A stretch of 64,000 nt of DNA from JABDBL01 sp963845445. Lineage in GTDB: Bacteria; Cyanobacteriota; Vampirovibrionia; Obscuribacterales; Obscuribacteraceae. A program made the position numbers and the translations under genes. The notes beneath the pieces were generated by a model. That model was not told where the DNA came from. It searched no databases and saw only the letters and a list, made by a program, of their open reading frames with translations. The DNA is taken from assembly GCA_963845445.1 (NCBI GenBank), contig CAWJSE010000002.1, positions 620,001-684,000 of the forward strand, written 5' to 3'. The first letter of the stretch is position 1. Each line of letters opens with the position of its first letter. This document shows positions 25,736-34,888 of the stretch, one piece after another.

Positions 25736-26761
25736 ATGGATAAATTAGATAAAAACGCCAAAATTCTTATGGATCTTGATCTCAAAGATAGAAAAATTTT
25801 GTTTGCCCTGGAACAAAACGCCAGGCAACCGAATGTTGTGCTAGCTAAAGAAGTGGGGCTCACTCCAGATGTAATTCAATACCGTATAGATCGTTTGATT
25901 AACCGCGGTATTTTGAAATTTTTTCTTGGTTATGTCAACTGCGCTAAGCTCGGCTTTATAGACTACGGCATTAATTTCTGTACGCAGCGCATGACCAGAG
26001 TGCAAGAACAGAAGTTTGTCAAATTCCTTACTGATCATCCGTATTGTTTTTACTTCGCTCGCTGCGGAGGCACCTATGATTACACAGTAGACATTTTGGC
26101 CAAAGATCCAATGTCAATGATGGATCTAGTTAATGAAATAACAAATAATTTTGGTGACTTTATTTATCGACAAGATATTATTACCAGACTTAGTATTATG
26201 CATTTCCCGAAACAATATCTATTGGAAGTCTGCAAGCCGCCGCCGCAGTCAGCTTATTTAGGCGGTAGGACCGATGAGCGGGTGCTAATAGATGAAGTTG
26301 ATGATACTATTTTGCGAGTTTTAGCCAGAAATGCCAGAGCTAAATTGATTGATATTGCTAAAGAAGTAAAATTGTCGGATACGGCAGTAGGCCAGCGCCT
26401 GCGACGCTTAGAAAAGGAAGGATTGATTACAGGCTATTTTGCTTGGATTGAGCCACAGTCTATGGGTTATCAGAGTATCAATTTATTGCTCAAGTATCAA
26501 AATTTTCGCTCAAGCGATGAAGAAAAGCTATTTGAATTTTGCCGACTGCACAAACATATTACTTGGTTGATCAAAACATTAGGAGTATGGGATTTTGAAA
26601 TTAACGTGGAAGTAAAAGTTCAACAAGAATTGCAAGAAATTGTTTATGAGCTGAAGGACAGTTTTCCTGGCATGGTACAGCGGATCGAATTTGCTCCGGT
26701 TTTTAGCACACTTAAATATTCGCCTTATCCATTTTCATCTGCTGCGTCCGCATGGCAATGA
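25736..26761 (+). CDS. Lrp/AsnC-family regulator with two HTH-ligand units
   Basis: 341 residues, twice the normal Lrp length, made of two complete Lrp halves. HTH one is DLDLKDRKILFALEQNARQP with its recognition helix (about 13-60), and HTH two is EVDDTILRVLARNARAKLID (about 185-235). Each is followed by an αβ ligand-binding half. An internal duplication could give one chain that acts as a dimer. The 3' end overlaps the convergent trhO gene by 37 bp. Likely a global or amino-acid-responsive regulator; ligand unknown. Confidence 0.85.
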   Translation: MDKLDKNAKILMDLDLKDRKILFALEQNARQPNVVLAKEVGLTPDVIQYRIDRLINRGILKFFLGYVNCAKLGFIDYGINFCTQRMTRVQEQKFVKFLTDHPYCFYFARCGGTYDYTVDILAKDPMSMMDLVNEITNNFGDFIYRQDIITRLSIMHFPKQYLLEVCKPPPQSAYLGGRTDERVLIDEVDDTILRVLARNARAKLIDIAKEVKLSDTAVGQRLRRLEKEGLITGYFAWIEPQSMGYQSINLLLKYQNFRSSDEEKLFEFCRLHKHITWLIKTLGVWDFEINVEVKVQQELQEIVYELKDSFPGMVQRIEFAPVFSTLKYSPYPFSSAASAWQ

Positions 26762-27522
26762 AATTCGCGGCAGTTGACCAATGAATGTCCGCACGCTTTA
26801 CACCTAGTAGTAGTATTGGATGGCACAAGGCCATGGCCTAGTGCTACGCGATCATCGAATACGAAGCATTCACCTTGCCATTGACTTTGCGCTTCCGGGA
26901 TTTCTTCCAAATATTTTAAAATGCCTCCCTTGAGTTGATAGACTTCTGCAAACCCTTGATCCAAAAGCCAGGCAGAAAATTTTTCACAGCGTATACCGCC
27001 GGTGCAATATGTGGCGATTTTTTTATGTTCCGCTGGTTTTAAGACTTTATGAACAAAGCCAGGCAGTTCTTTAAAATTGCGAATATTTGGGTTAAGCGCA
27101 CCTTTAAATTTACCTATGTGTACCTCATAGTCATTACGAGTATCAAGTAGCACAACATCAGGGTTATTAATGAATGCATTCCAATCGCGTGCTTCAACGT
27201 ATGTTCCAGGCTTGCTTTTGATAGAAGCGCCCAAAGAGATGGTTTCTTGCTTGAGCCGCACTTTAGCACGGCCAAACGGTTGTCGCTCACATATGCTTTC
27301 CTTACATTCAAACTCGCCTTTAGTAATGTGTGTCTTAAGATACTGAAAATAAGTGTTAATGTCCTCACGTGTGCCAGAGAGTGTGCCGTTAATTCCTTCA
27401 GACGCAATGAGTAATGAGCCCTTAATACCCAGTTTAAGCATTTCTGATTTCAGGGCTGCTTGCATTTGTTCAAATTCGGGAAATTCGAAAAAATGATAAA
27501 AGGTGATGACGACATAAGCCAT
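26725..27522 (-). CDS. trhO: tRNA uridine(34) hydroxylase TrhO (rhodanese fold)
   Basis: Oxygen-dependent enzyme that converts U34 of certain tRNAs to 5-hydroxyuridine. 265 residues. The N-terminal acylphosphatase-like domain (ITFYHFFEF ... ASEGINGTLSG) precedes a rhodanese domain (DVVLLDTRNDYEVHIGKFKG) with the conserved Cys173 in TYCTGGIRCEK and Cys179. A Cys/His-rich tail (CKACGHSLVNC) looks zinc-binding. Family identity is clear from both domains in this order. The gene converges with the Lrp-like regulator. Confidence 0.93.
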   Translation of the reverse strand: MAYVVITFYHFFEFPEFEQMQAALKSEMLKLGIKGSLLIASEGINGTLSGTREDINTYFQYLKTHITKGEFECKESICERQPFGRAKVRLKQETISLGASIKSKPGTYVEARDWNAFINNPDVVLLDTRNDYEVHIGKFKGALNPNIRNFKELPGFVHKVLKPAEHKKIATYCTGGIRCEKFSAWLLDQGFAEVYQLKGGILKYLEEIPEAQSQWQGECFVFDDRVALGHGLVPSNTTTRCKACGHSLVNCREFHCHADAADENG

Positions 27523-27550
27523 AGAATAAGTCCAAAACTCTTAAAGATCC

Positions 27551-27600
27551 AGCCGACAGCGGCACTCAAACCCGCGACCCATGGTTTACGAACGCAATCC
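27551..27600 (-). other. tRNA-Thr(CGU)-like 3' fragment
   Basis: On the minus strand the sequence from TTCGTAA onward follows a bacterial tRNA-Thr: GGGTCGCGGGTTTGAGT (T-arm with one or two changes) and the 3' acceptor GTCGGCT. The 5' half and the anticodon stem are missing, so this cannot be a working tRNA. The break lies in the anticodon loop, a usual crossover site of integrases. It may be an integration scar; the GC-richer AKR gene lies on the side where an element would be expected. Confidence 0.5.
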
Positions 27601-27687
27601 ATAAGTTTAGTCGAGTTTATCAGTTTTTATTCAAACCTACTAATCAACATAAAAAAATGTGATGTGGCTAAATGTATTGCTCAGTGA

Positions 27688-27807
27688 GGAGATAAGTTTA
27701 ATGAGCGACGCTTTGCTATTTTTCGTCCCGACTATTTATCAAATGATCGAGAAGCGGAGTTACTAGTCCTGTCTGAAAATAATTTGGACAAGTTAGTGAT
27801 CGACTGA
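27688..27807 (+). pseudogene. Small gene remnant
   Basis: Forty codons in one frame encode protein-like sequence (RFAIFRPDYLSNDREAELLV) ending in LDKLVID and TGA, but with a stop directly upstream and no good start. A better-placed ATG at 27701 behind GAGGAG would give only 21 residues in another frame. I read it as the tail of a lost gene. No family recognised. Confidence 0.35.
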
Positions 27808-27840
27808 TGCGATAAGCGGGCCGGGTCAATGCTCTCGCTT

Positions 27841-28800
27841 TTACCGATCTCTGGGAATAAACCCAGGCACGCCGGTTTCTACTACGGTATTGAACCGGAT
27901 ACCTGTCGCCACTCCTTCCCGAATCTCCCGCATGGCGTCTTCAGGCAGGGCTGAAAGCTCAAAGTTCTCTTGGATGCGAGCAGGCAAAACTGAGGTAGTC
28001 AGGAACGCGGTGCCACGTTGCACCGCCCAGGCGAGCAAGACTTGGGCAGGAGTTTTCTTGAGACGCTGCGCGATGGACGTGATCACCGGATGATCCAGTA
28101 ATCTGGGCTCCATTCCGTGCCCTAAAGGAGCAAATGCAAGCAGCGCAATGCCATGTTGTTGACAATATTCAAGCAATTCCCATTCCGGGAGATACGGATG
28201 AGATTCGACCTCCACCACCGACGGCTTGATTCGCGCCGCTTTAACAATCTCTTGCAGTTTTTCCAAATTGATATTTGATAAGCCGATTGTTTTGCACTGG
28301 CCCTCGTCCACCAAGCGCTCTAACGCCTGCCACGTCTCCACTAATGTCACACCAGCATCATAGATAATCTGGCCGCGCTCGTCCCTGGGCTCCTGATTGT
28401 CGCCGGGTTGGAAGGCAAAGGGGGTATGGGCAAGATAGCAATCGACATAGTCGACTTGCAGTCGCTGGCAACTCGCCTCAAAGGCGGGTTTGACTCGCTC
28501 AGGACGATGATTGTTATTCCATAGCTTGGTAGTGACGAACACATCCTTTCGCTGAATTGTTCCCGCTTTAAACACCTCCTGCATCGCATCGCCGACCGCT
28601 TGTTCATTGCGGTAGCGCTCCGAGCAATCGAAGTGACGAAAGCCCTTTTCCAATGCAGTCTTGGTCGCCCGTTTGGTCACAATGGGATCTGGAATCAGCG
28701 TACCAAACCCGGGGGCAGGCATTGCACCGGATCCATAGTTGAGAGGAATTTTTGCGTAGCGAATAGTGTCGAGCGCTGTCATGTTTGTACTCTTTTCCAT
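27841..28800 (-). CDS. Aldo/keto reductase
   Basis: NADPH-dependent oxidoreductase with a (β/α)8 barrel, about 319 residues. The catalytic tetrad is visible: Asp58 and Tyr63 in HFDCSERY, Lys92 in VTTKLWN and His125 in YLAHTPF. The start at 28798-28800 (MEKSTN) has GAGGAAAG in front; an in-frame ATG at 28821 would place that site inside the gene. The codon choice is GC-richer than its neighbours, so recent transfer is likely. It probably shares a message with the 40-codon gene just upstream. Substrate unknown. Confidence 0.9.
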   Translation of the reverse strand: MEKSTNMTALDTIRYAKIPLNYGSGAMPAPGFGTLIPDPIVTKRATKTALEKGFRHFDCSERYRNEQAVGDAMQEVFKAGTIQRKDVFVTTKLWNNNHRPERVKPAFEASCQRLQVDYVDCYLAHTPFAFQPGDNQEPRDERGQIIYDAGVTLVETWQALERLVDEGQCKTIGLSNINLEKLQEIVKAARIKPSVVEVESHPYLPEWELLEYCQQHGIALLAFAPLGHGMEPRLLDHPVITSIAQRLKKTPAQVLLAWAVQRGTAFLTTSVLPARIQENFELSALPEDAMREIREGVATGIRFNTVVETGVPGFIPRDR

Positions 28801-28841
28801 TTTAATCTTTCCTCGCATCAACTATGACCAACAAAAGCTAA

Positions 28842-28964
28842 TTATCCCTCAAGCAACTCATTTACCTTTTCTTTTGCATTTTGTTGAAAAGGCAATAGAT
28901 TTTCTTCTTCTTCAATTTCCTCAGATTTGTCCCCTGCGGTCATTATGTCGATTTCGTCACTCAT
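28842..28964 (-). CDS. 40-residue acidic protein
   Basis: A short gene with a strong ribosome site (AAGGAG, nine bases before the ATG). The protein begins MSDEIDIMTAGDKSEEIEEE, then has a short amphipathic end rich in Gln, Lys and Leu (NLLPFQQNAKEKVNELLEG). It is about one third acidic. It precedes the aldo/keto reductase on the same strand. The size, charge and strong start support a real gene, but no family is known to me. Confidence 0.5.
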   Translation of the reverse strand: MSDEIDIMTAGDKSEEIEEEENLLPFQQNAKEKVNELLEG

Positions 28965-29059
28965 GAGTATTTACTCCTTAGTGTAGTGCGGGTAGTATTA
29001 TATCTCTGAGAAAATAAGGCAATACTTGACTATCTGATTGCGCTAAGGTATCCCATAAT

Positions 29060-29734
29060 ATGCAAACTATTAACCCAGTCAAGCAGGTCAATTTAAGTCC
29101 GCCAAATAGGGAACGGCGCGTGCTGATGCACAGTTGTTGCGCGCCCTGTGCCGGCGAGCTTATGGAACAGATGCTGGCTAACGGCATCGATCTCACTATT
29201 TTTTTCTATAACCCTAACATTCATCCGAAAAAAGAATACGAAATCCGCAAAGAGGAAAACATTCGCTTTGCCCAAAGAATGTGTATCCCATTTATTGATG
29301 CAGACTATGATGTAAATGATTGGTTTGCCCGCGCGCGGGGTATGGAACGCGAACCGGAACGCGGAATACGCTGTACAGCCTGCTTTGATATGCGTTTTGA
29401 ACGTACCGCTCTCTATGCACATGAGCATAGCTTCAAAGTAATCACCAGTTCTCTCGGGATCTCGCGCTGGAAAAACATGGAGCAGATTAACCAAAGCGGG
29501 CTGCGTGCGGCTGCGCACTATCCGGATGTGACCTACTGGACCTACAATTGGCGCAAGTCCGGCGGCTCATCGCGCATGTACGAAATTGCCAAACGCGAAG
29601 AGTTCTATGCCCAGCAATATTGTGGCTGCATCTATTCTTTGCGCGACACCAATACATTGCGGCAGTCCCAAGGCCGAGAAAAAATAGAAATAGGAGAAAC
29701 CTGGTACAAGGAGCACTTGCAAGCGGATACCTAA
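29060..29734 (+). CDS. queH: Epoxyqueuosine reductase QueH
   Basis: Catalyses the last step of queuosine synthesis in tRNA, reducing epoxyqueuosine; non-homologous replacement of QueG. 224 residues with the QueH cysteine pattern: Cys26-Cys27 and Cys30 in MHSCCAPCAGEL, Cys115 and Cys118 in GIRCTACFDMRFERTA, and Cys198/Cys200 in QQYCGCIYSL. These bind an Fe-S cluster and a second metal. The gene is divergent from the small acidic gene. With trhO nearby, two anticodon-base (position 34) modifiers lie within 3 kb, though not in one operon. Confidence 0.95.
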   Translation: MQTINPVKQVNLSPPNRERRVLMHSCCAPCAGELMEQMLANGIDLTIFFYNPNIHPKKEYEIRKEENIRFAQRMCIPFIDADYDVNDWFARARGMEREPERGIRCTACFDMRFERTALYAHEHSFKVITSSLGISRWKNMEQINQSGLRAAAHYPDVTYWTYNWRKSGGSSRMYEIAKREEFYAQQYCGCIYSLRDTNTLRQSQGREKIEIGETWYKEHLQADT

Positions 29735-29744
29735 CTCAAACGAT

Positions 29745-30971
29745 TTATTTCGAGTCATCGGACTGATATCGCAGCCTTAAGGCCATTTCTCGGTCTGCTA
29801 AAGCGAGATCTCTAAAACCAAGCTTCTCATATGCTTCGGCGCGCATAGAATGCGCTTTTCCTTCTTTGGGATCCAACTCAATAGCTTTAGAAAAATCACT
29901 TAGTGCTTCCTTCGGCTCTCCCATCTTTAAATAGACCTCGCCCCTAACGCAAAATGCCTCAGCACTAGTATTGGCTTTAAGAGCAGCATTGCAATCATCT
30001 AAAGCGTTTTGGTTTTGACCCAATGCAATGTAGCATTTTGCACGTTGTGCATAAAAGCAACTTTGTGGATCTAATTCAATTGCCCTGTTGAAATCTGATA
30101 TTGCTTTCTTATAGTCACCAAGCTGGAAATAAGCTTGTCCACCATAACAATAAGCATCACGAGATTTATCGTTGAAGGATAAAGCAACAATGGCATCATC
30201 AAGTGCTGCTTTATATTCCTTCAGCTCAAGGTACAAGCCACTGCGATCAGAATAAACAGCCGAAGAATCTGGATTCAAGGCAACAGCTTTATCAAAGTCA
30301 GCAAGAGCTTTTTTATATTCTTTGAGCTTGCAATATTGATGAGCTCGTGCAGTATAGAGATAAGACCATTTCGAATTTAGCTCAATTGCTTTAGTATAAT
30401 TGTGAATAGATTTTGGTCGCTCATTAAGTTCCGCGTAGAGATCACCACGTATAGCGTAAAGTTCTCCCCATTGGGGATTTATTCTAAGACCTAAATTACA
30501 AGCATAGATAAGTTGCATTTGAGGCATCTTGTCGCCGTCTTTCATTGCTATATTTGCCCAGGTAAACCAAATAACCATTCCGATAACAATTAACAAAGGC
30601 ACCATTAAAATTGAGAGCGAAATTTTCGATTCAAAAGTATTAGGCTTAAAATATTCAATCAAATTGTATTTACCGGTTTTGGCTTGAGCGATTGCAATAG
30701 GCAAACAATGCTTAACCCAGAAATACGCACAGAAGGTCCAATACAGAGCACTGGCGACAGCTGTAAGGAGGGCATGCCTCCACTGCATATGACTAATGGA
30801 AAAAAATGCACAAAATGAACAAATCAAAAACCCCAAACCCAACCCGAATAAGCCTAATAATAAGTCTCTAGGATTGGAAAGCAGTGCTTCTGATTTTAAG
30901 ATCGCGTCTGCGCGGTCTTTTGGTGACATGCGTTCGAAATTTGGAAACAATTTCATGCACAACCCTGCCAT
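29745..30971 (-). CDS. Membrane-anchored TPR protein
   Basis: 408 residues. Three TM helices lie in the first third (LLLGLFGLGLGFLICSFCAF, a second near 70-90, and LSILMVPLLIVIGMVIWFTW). Then come about seven TPRs, with repeated NKAIELNPK-like helix pairs (KALADFDKAVALNPDSSAVY, KAISDFNRAIELDPQSCFYA). TPRs mediate protein-protein contact; partners unknown. The gene converges with queH, with 10 bp between stops. Confidence 0.85.
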   Translation of the reverse strand: MAGLCMKLFPNFERMSPKDRADAILKSEALLSNPRDLLLGLFGLGLGFLICSFCAFFSISHMQWRHALLTAVASALYWTFCAYFWVKHCLPIAIAQAKTGKYNLIEYFKPNTFESKISLSILMVPLLIVIGMVIWFTWANIAMKDGDKMPQMQLIYACNLGLRINPQWGELYAIRGDLYAELNERPKSIHNYTKAIELNSKWSYLYTARAHQYCKLKEYKKALADFDKAVALNPDSSAVYSDRSGLYLELKEYKAALDDAIVALSFNDKSRDAYCYGGQAYFQLGDYKKAISDFNRAIELDPQSCFYAQRAKCYIALGQNQNALDDCNAALKANTSAEAFCVRGEVYLKMGEPKEALSDFSKAIELDPKEGKAHSMRAEAYEKLGFRDLALADREMALRLRYQSDDSK

Positions 30972-31014
30972 AAATTGGTAGTTCCATTATTTACCCTCCT
31001 AAGGTGCCGATTAA

Positions 31015-31041
31015 CCAGAGGGGATTATAGATTTACCGCCC
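31015..31041 (+). other. Second copy of tRNA-Val 3' words
   Basis: GAGGGGATTATAG (31018-31030) followed by TACCGCCC (31034-31041) repeats the words at 11141-11153 and 11166-11173 in the tRNA-Val fragment, in the same order and strand, but with most of the T-arm deleted. It may be a decayed attachment site related to the one 20 kb to the left, or chance. Confidence 0.3.
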
Positions 31042-31209
31042 GCCAGTAACACAGCAGGTTTCAGCGATTATTTGAAATAGAAACTTTGCGTTTAAATGCA
31101 TACCAAATGCGACGACGAAAAGTTTTCTGCGATAGCTAAGGTGGTATATCAAAGGAAAAGACAGTAATATGATAAGAATGGCCAGTCAGCAATTGAGATT
31201 CCGTAAACC

Positions 31210-31890
31210 ATGAAGCGATATCTATATCTACTACTGTTTGCATTGCCAATAATTTACGCATTATCGTCATTCGCGCAAGGGTACGACGCCTTACCGGTGG
31301 ATCCCCACTATGGTGCCGGGCGTGCAGAACCTACTGAGATCCAAAAGGTCACTTTAGATCTTGGAATAATTCATAGCATAATTATTCCAGAATCATGGGA
31401 TTCTGACAATTTTGCTTTGCCCGGTGTCCGCAAATTTGTCAGAATCCCAACGAATAATAATCAGGAGGAGTGTAAGGTCAGTTTCGAGCTTCATACTCCT
31501 GTTCTAATTTCATCTCAACAGGCAAGACAACTCAATATAGCTATGTGGCAAAACAAACTAACTTATAAGCAGATTTTTCCGTTAAAAAATCTGCCGGGTG
31601 CGGTAATAGAGATTTCTAAGCTAGATGATAAAACTAGCGCGACTGTACTAAATATCAAAAGAAAAAAAGTGTTGCTTATTGAGCGTCGGGATGAGCATCC
31701 AGGAAATTGCTTATTTTCAAAGGGCTTATCAGAAATGCCGGTGATTGATTCAGTTCGCGGCGTCGCCTATATACTTATCAATGCAAACAAAATGCAAACT
31801 ATTAATTTTAAAGCAGAAGTGTGGGGCGATATAAGCATGTGTACAAGGACAATTGAGAAAGCGATTAAGTCGATTGAGTGGTCTAAGTAA
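31210..31890 (+). CDS. Secreted hypothetical protein
   Basis: 226 residues with a clear Sec signal peptide (MKRYLYLLLFALPIIYALSS, cut near SFAQG). The mature part is a mixed α/β chain of about 200 residues with three cysteines. No family recognised. AT-rich like the chromosome. The next gene starts 86 bp downstream on the same strand. Confidence 0.6.
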   Translation: MKRYLYLLLFALPIIYALSSFAQGYDALPVDPHYGAGRAEPTEIQKVTLDLGIIHSIIIPESWDSDNFALPGVRKFVRIPTNNNQEECKVSFELHTPVLISSQQARQLNIAMWQNKLTYKQIFPLKNLPGAVIEISKLDDKTSATVLNIKRKKVLLIERRDEHPGNCLFSKGLSEMPVIDSVRGVAYILINANKMQTINFKAEVWGDISMCTRTIEKAIKSIEWSK

Positions 31891-31976
31891 AGAACGGTAC
31901 AATTGTAAACACTTGAGATTTGGTTCTGATGTCCTGGTTTTGAATATAGCCATGAATCTTTTAATGGAGAAGAGCA

Positions 31977-32927
31977 ATGAAAGCTAAAAAATCCCAAGCA
32001 TTACGATTATTCCAAGCAATTGATCAATGGGTGGCAGAATCCATTATCCCAGAAGAAGAAGGGGATAAACTAAAGCAGTCGATAGAAATTACAAGATTTG
32101 ATTACAAACGGCTTGCAAAATATTCGTTCTGGTTTGCTATTGCTTGTTTTATAATTTCGGCAGGGGCATTCGTTCTTAGCCCTGTCTTTAAAATAATAAT
32201 TGAATTTGTTCAACAGTTCTTCAACTTCGTCAATCCTAAAATAGTCGTTGCATTCTTTCTGGGTCTGTTAGCTACCGGATTATACGCATTAGGACTTAGA
32301 AGACGCAGAATATCACCTCATACCGTTTATAGGAACGAAGCCTTGTTTTTTCTGGGAGTTCTGCTTACTGCAGGCGCTATAGCAAGCTTTGGTAGCCTCT
32401 TTGAGCAAAAAGATATTTCGCCGGTCTTTCTTTTCGCAGCAACTATCTATGGCATTTTAGGACTATATTTTCCTTCGAACTTGGTATGGGTGTTTGCATT
32501 GATTTCTATCGGAAGCTGGTTTGGCTGTGAAACAGGTTATATGTCAGGCGGGGGAACATATTTTTTAGGAATGAATTATCCATTGCGATTCATTCCTTTC
32601 AGTATCTGTATCATTGTATTGGCGTTCTTTTTCAGATCTATCAGCGAACCAAAAAAATATCAGCAATTTTTTAAACCTACTTATATCGTCGGGCTATTGA
32701 ATTTATTTATGGCGCTATGGATATTATCTCTTTGGGGCGAAGGCTCACATTTACTCTGGGCTGTCGTGTTTGGCCTGACAGCTTTGGGAAGTATTCTTTA
32801 CGGCTTAAAGTATGACGATGCTTTAGCTCGTGGATTTGGTATCACTTTCTTTCTGATTAATCTCTATACAAAGTATTTTGAATATTTTTGGGATGTAACA
32901 CATAAAGCCGTCTTCTTTTCCTTCTAG
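31977..32927 (+). CDS. DUF2157-like membrane protein, frame broken near the end
   Basis: About ten TM helices after an N-terminal soluble part (LRLFQAIDQWVAESIIPEEE), as in DUF2157 proteins. The signature YDDALARGFGITFFLINLYT near the end is typical. The stop at 32925-32927 is caused by a T4 run at 32916-32919: with one more T the protein continues LLGVSFWLIGSHAEKIWLF and ends at TGA 33011-33013, the expected last helix. The ATG follows AATGGAGAAG, a fair ribosome site. Function unknown. Confidence 0.75.
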   Translation: MKAKKSQALRLFQAIDQWVAESIIPEEEGDKLKQSIEITRFDYKRLAKYSFWFAIACFIISAGAFVLSPVFKIIIEFVQQFFNFVNPKIVVAFFLGLLATGLYALGLRRRRISPHTVYRNEALFFLGVLLTAGAIASFGSLFEQKDISPVFLFAATIYGILGLYFPSNLVWVFALISIGSWFGCETGYMSGGGTYFLGMNYPLRFIPFSICIIVLAFFFRSISEPKKYQQFFKPTYIVGLLNLFMALWILSLWGEGSHLLWAVVFGLTALGSILYGLKYDDALARGFGITFFLINLYTKYFEYFWDVTHKAVFFSF

Positions 32928-33014
32928 GAGTAAGTTTTTGGTTAATTGGTTCCCATGCTGAAAAAATATGGCTGTTCATCTCTAAAAAACCTACCTCTGC
33001 CGGAGAAAAATGAT

Positions 33015-33917
33015 ATGCGAACATTTATGAATTTATCTAAAATGACCATGTTAGTTCTACTCTCAGTTTTTGTTACATCGAGTCATTTAGTTTGGTGCAG
33101 AGAGAGCACAAACATCATGGATTTATACAGCTTACATATGGCACCAAAGGAGTATCCATTATTAATCGATGATTGTACACAATTGCTTGAGTCTACAACC
33201 GACAAAAATGGACAAAGTGGAATTTTGAACAATCGAGCAATTGCTTATACCCATTTAGGGTTATATGCTCAAGCCCTTTCCGATTATGATAAAGCAGCTT
33301 TACTTCATCCCGGTGATAATAACAATACTTCTGCACGAACTAGGCTGAATTCACTTATCAATAAAACTGACTATGAGAATTGTCTTTTGGAAAAATCACA
33401 AAACCCAGAGTCGATCTATATTGATCAAACTTATTTGCACGACCAGGATGCAATAAATAAACTTTCCAAAACCATTGATGATCTTTCTAGAAAGATTGAC
33501 GAATTTACTAAATCTCGTCCTTCAAATATTTTAAAAGGCACTTTTGTTACTGGGCAACATTATAAAGACAACTTCGATCTTGCTAGGGCTTTGGCCTTTA
33601 GAGGAATGTTCTATTCAAATATTGGAAAGTTCCAAGAAGCTATTACAGATTGTAATAATGCATCGAAAATGGCGCCGAATTTGTGGACACCTTATAACAC
33701 ATTGACACGTATTTATCTTAACCTTAAGGAGCCTAGCAAGGTTTTAGACAACTGTAATAAACTAATTAAAGGTGGGGTCGACAAAGATTTTTCGGCAGGA
33801 CTTTATACATATTTTTATCAAGCGCAAGCATACGGCATGCTTGGTAATAATGAAAGGTACACAAAGGCTATGGACAAGGTGCGCCTTTTTGCAAGCAAAC
33901 AAGAGAAGAGCAGATAA
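33015..33917 (+). CDS. Secreted TPR-like protein
   Basis: The start at 33015 (MRTFMNLSKMTMLVLLSVFV) gives a signal peptide cut near WCRES; a frame start at 32946 would only add the shadow of the previous gene. About 300 residues with TPR-type pairs near 75-105 (NRAIAYTHLGLYAQALSDYD) and 200-270 (GKFQEAITDCNNASKMAPN). The ATG is one base after the restored stop of the DUF2157-like gene, so the two are likely one transcript. Confidence 0.75.
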   Translation: MRTFMNLSKMTMLVLLSVFVTSSHLVWCRESTNIMDLYSLHMAPKEYPLLIDDCTQLLESTTDKNGQSGILNNRAIAYTHLGLYAQALSDYDKAALLHPGDNNNTSARTRLNSLINKTDYENCLLEKSQNPESIYIDQTYLHDQDAINKLSKTIDDLSRKIDEFTKSRPSNILKGTFVTGQHYKDNFDLARALAFRGMFYSNIGKFQEAITDCNNASKMAPNLWTPYNTLTRIYLNLKEPSKVLDNCNKLIKGGVDKDFSAGLYTYFYQAQAYGMLGNNERYTKAMDKVRLFASKQEKSR

Positions 33918-34168
33918 GAGCATCAAAACCTTTGTGCGATCCTTCCTACCCTTTATTGGCCAACTTGAGAGTAAGGACTGGATTGTTATTGAGACCGGCG
34001 ATCCGCAATTTTCAGGAGTGAGCCAAATTCCACTCTTGCAGTTATGGAACAAAATTGCCAGTATACAGTTGCTTTGAAGGCAACTCCCAAAACCCACAAA
34101 TGCGTCTTGGCTATCGCGCACAGGTCCGTTGCGCTCTGAGCCTGATGTAAGAGGGTAGCAAGCACCTG

Positions 34169-34888
34169 TTAACACGCAGATCTAATAGCGGCAGTGAAAC
34201 GTATAGCTCGAGCTGCTAATTCCTTTAAATCAATATCTGGCTGATAGAAGTGCGATCCAATATTAATGCCCGCCGCTCCTGCTACCAAATAAGACACCGG
34301 CAAGTCGTCGGAGCCAACATCTCCACTCATGATTATCGGGCAGGATACAAATTTGGCTAGATATCGCATATAGCCCAATGAGTGCCGCAGGGTAACTTCG
34401 CCATTCGGCTCATAGAAGAAAGAAGGGAATAACTTGAGACCCGCAGCTCCTAAGGTAATTGCGCTCATTGCCTCTGAGACAGTTTCAACACCGGGAATAA
34501 ACGAGATGCCTAGTCGGCTCGCCTCACTCACTACGCTTGGGTTGAAGCATGGCGAAAGGCAAACTTTAACACCCGCACTTTTCAGAATACTTAAATCCTC
34601 AACCTGCATGACTGTCCCGGCTGCCACATGGGTATTTTCCCCATAAAGCTCAATTGCCTTCTTTAAACTTCGAATCGCATTATCGTCCAATGAACTTAGG
34701 GCAGCGTTTTTGGTACGGACCGGTACTTCAAGAACAGTTATTCCACTTTCAACAAGTACTTTTCCAACTTCGTTCACCTCATTTTCTTGCATTCCCCTCA
34801 GAGCGGGAATCAGGGGCATGGAGGCTATTGCGTCATTAAAAGTTTTTGACTGCACGGTGATCTCCTCTGGTTTCGTAGCTGTCGACAC
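34169..34888 (-). CDS. KDPG/KHG- or KDPGal-type aldolase
   Basis: Class I aldolase of about 239 residues that splits 2-keto-3-deoxy-6-phospho sugar acids into pyruvate and glyceraldehyde 3-phosphate, or a close relative. The Schiff-base lysine is Lys152 in AAGLKLFPS; Glu54 lies in LEVPVRT, and HVAAGTVMQVED is the family motif. It stands alone with no kinase or dehydratase of an Entner-Doudoroff or galactonate route beside it, so the exact substrate is open. Confidence 0.85.
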   Translation of the reverse strand: MSTATKPEEITVQSKTFNDAIASMPLIPALRGMQENEVNEVGKVLVESGITVLEVPVRTKNAALSSLDDNAIRSLKKAIELYGENTHVAAGTVMQVEDLSILKSAGVKVCLSPCFNPSVVSEASRLGISFIPGVETVSEAMSAITLGAAGLKLFPSFFYEPNGEVTLRHSLGYMRYLAKFVSCPIIMSGDVGSDDLPVSYLVAGAAGINIGSHFYQPDIDLKELAARAIRFTAAIRSAC

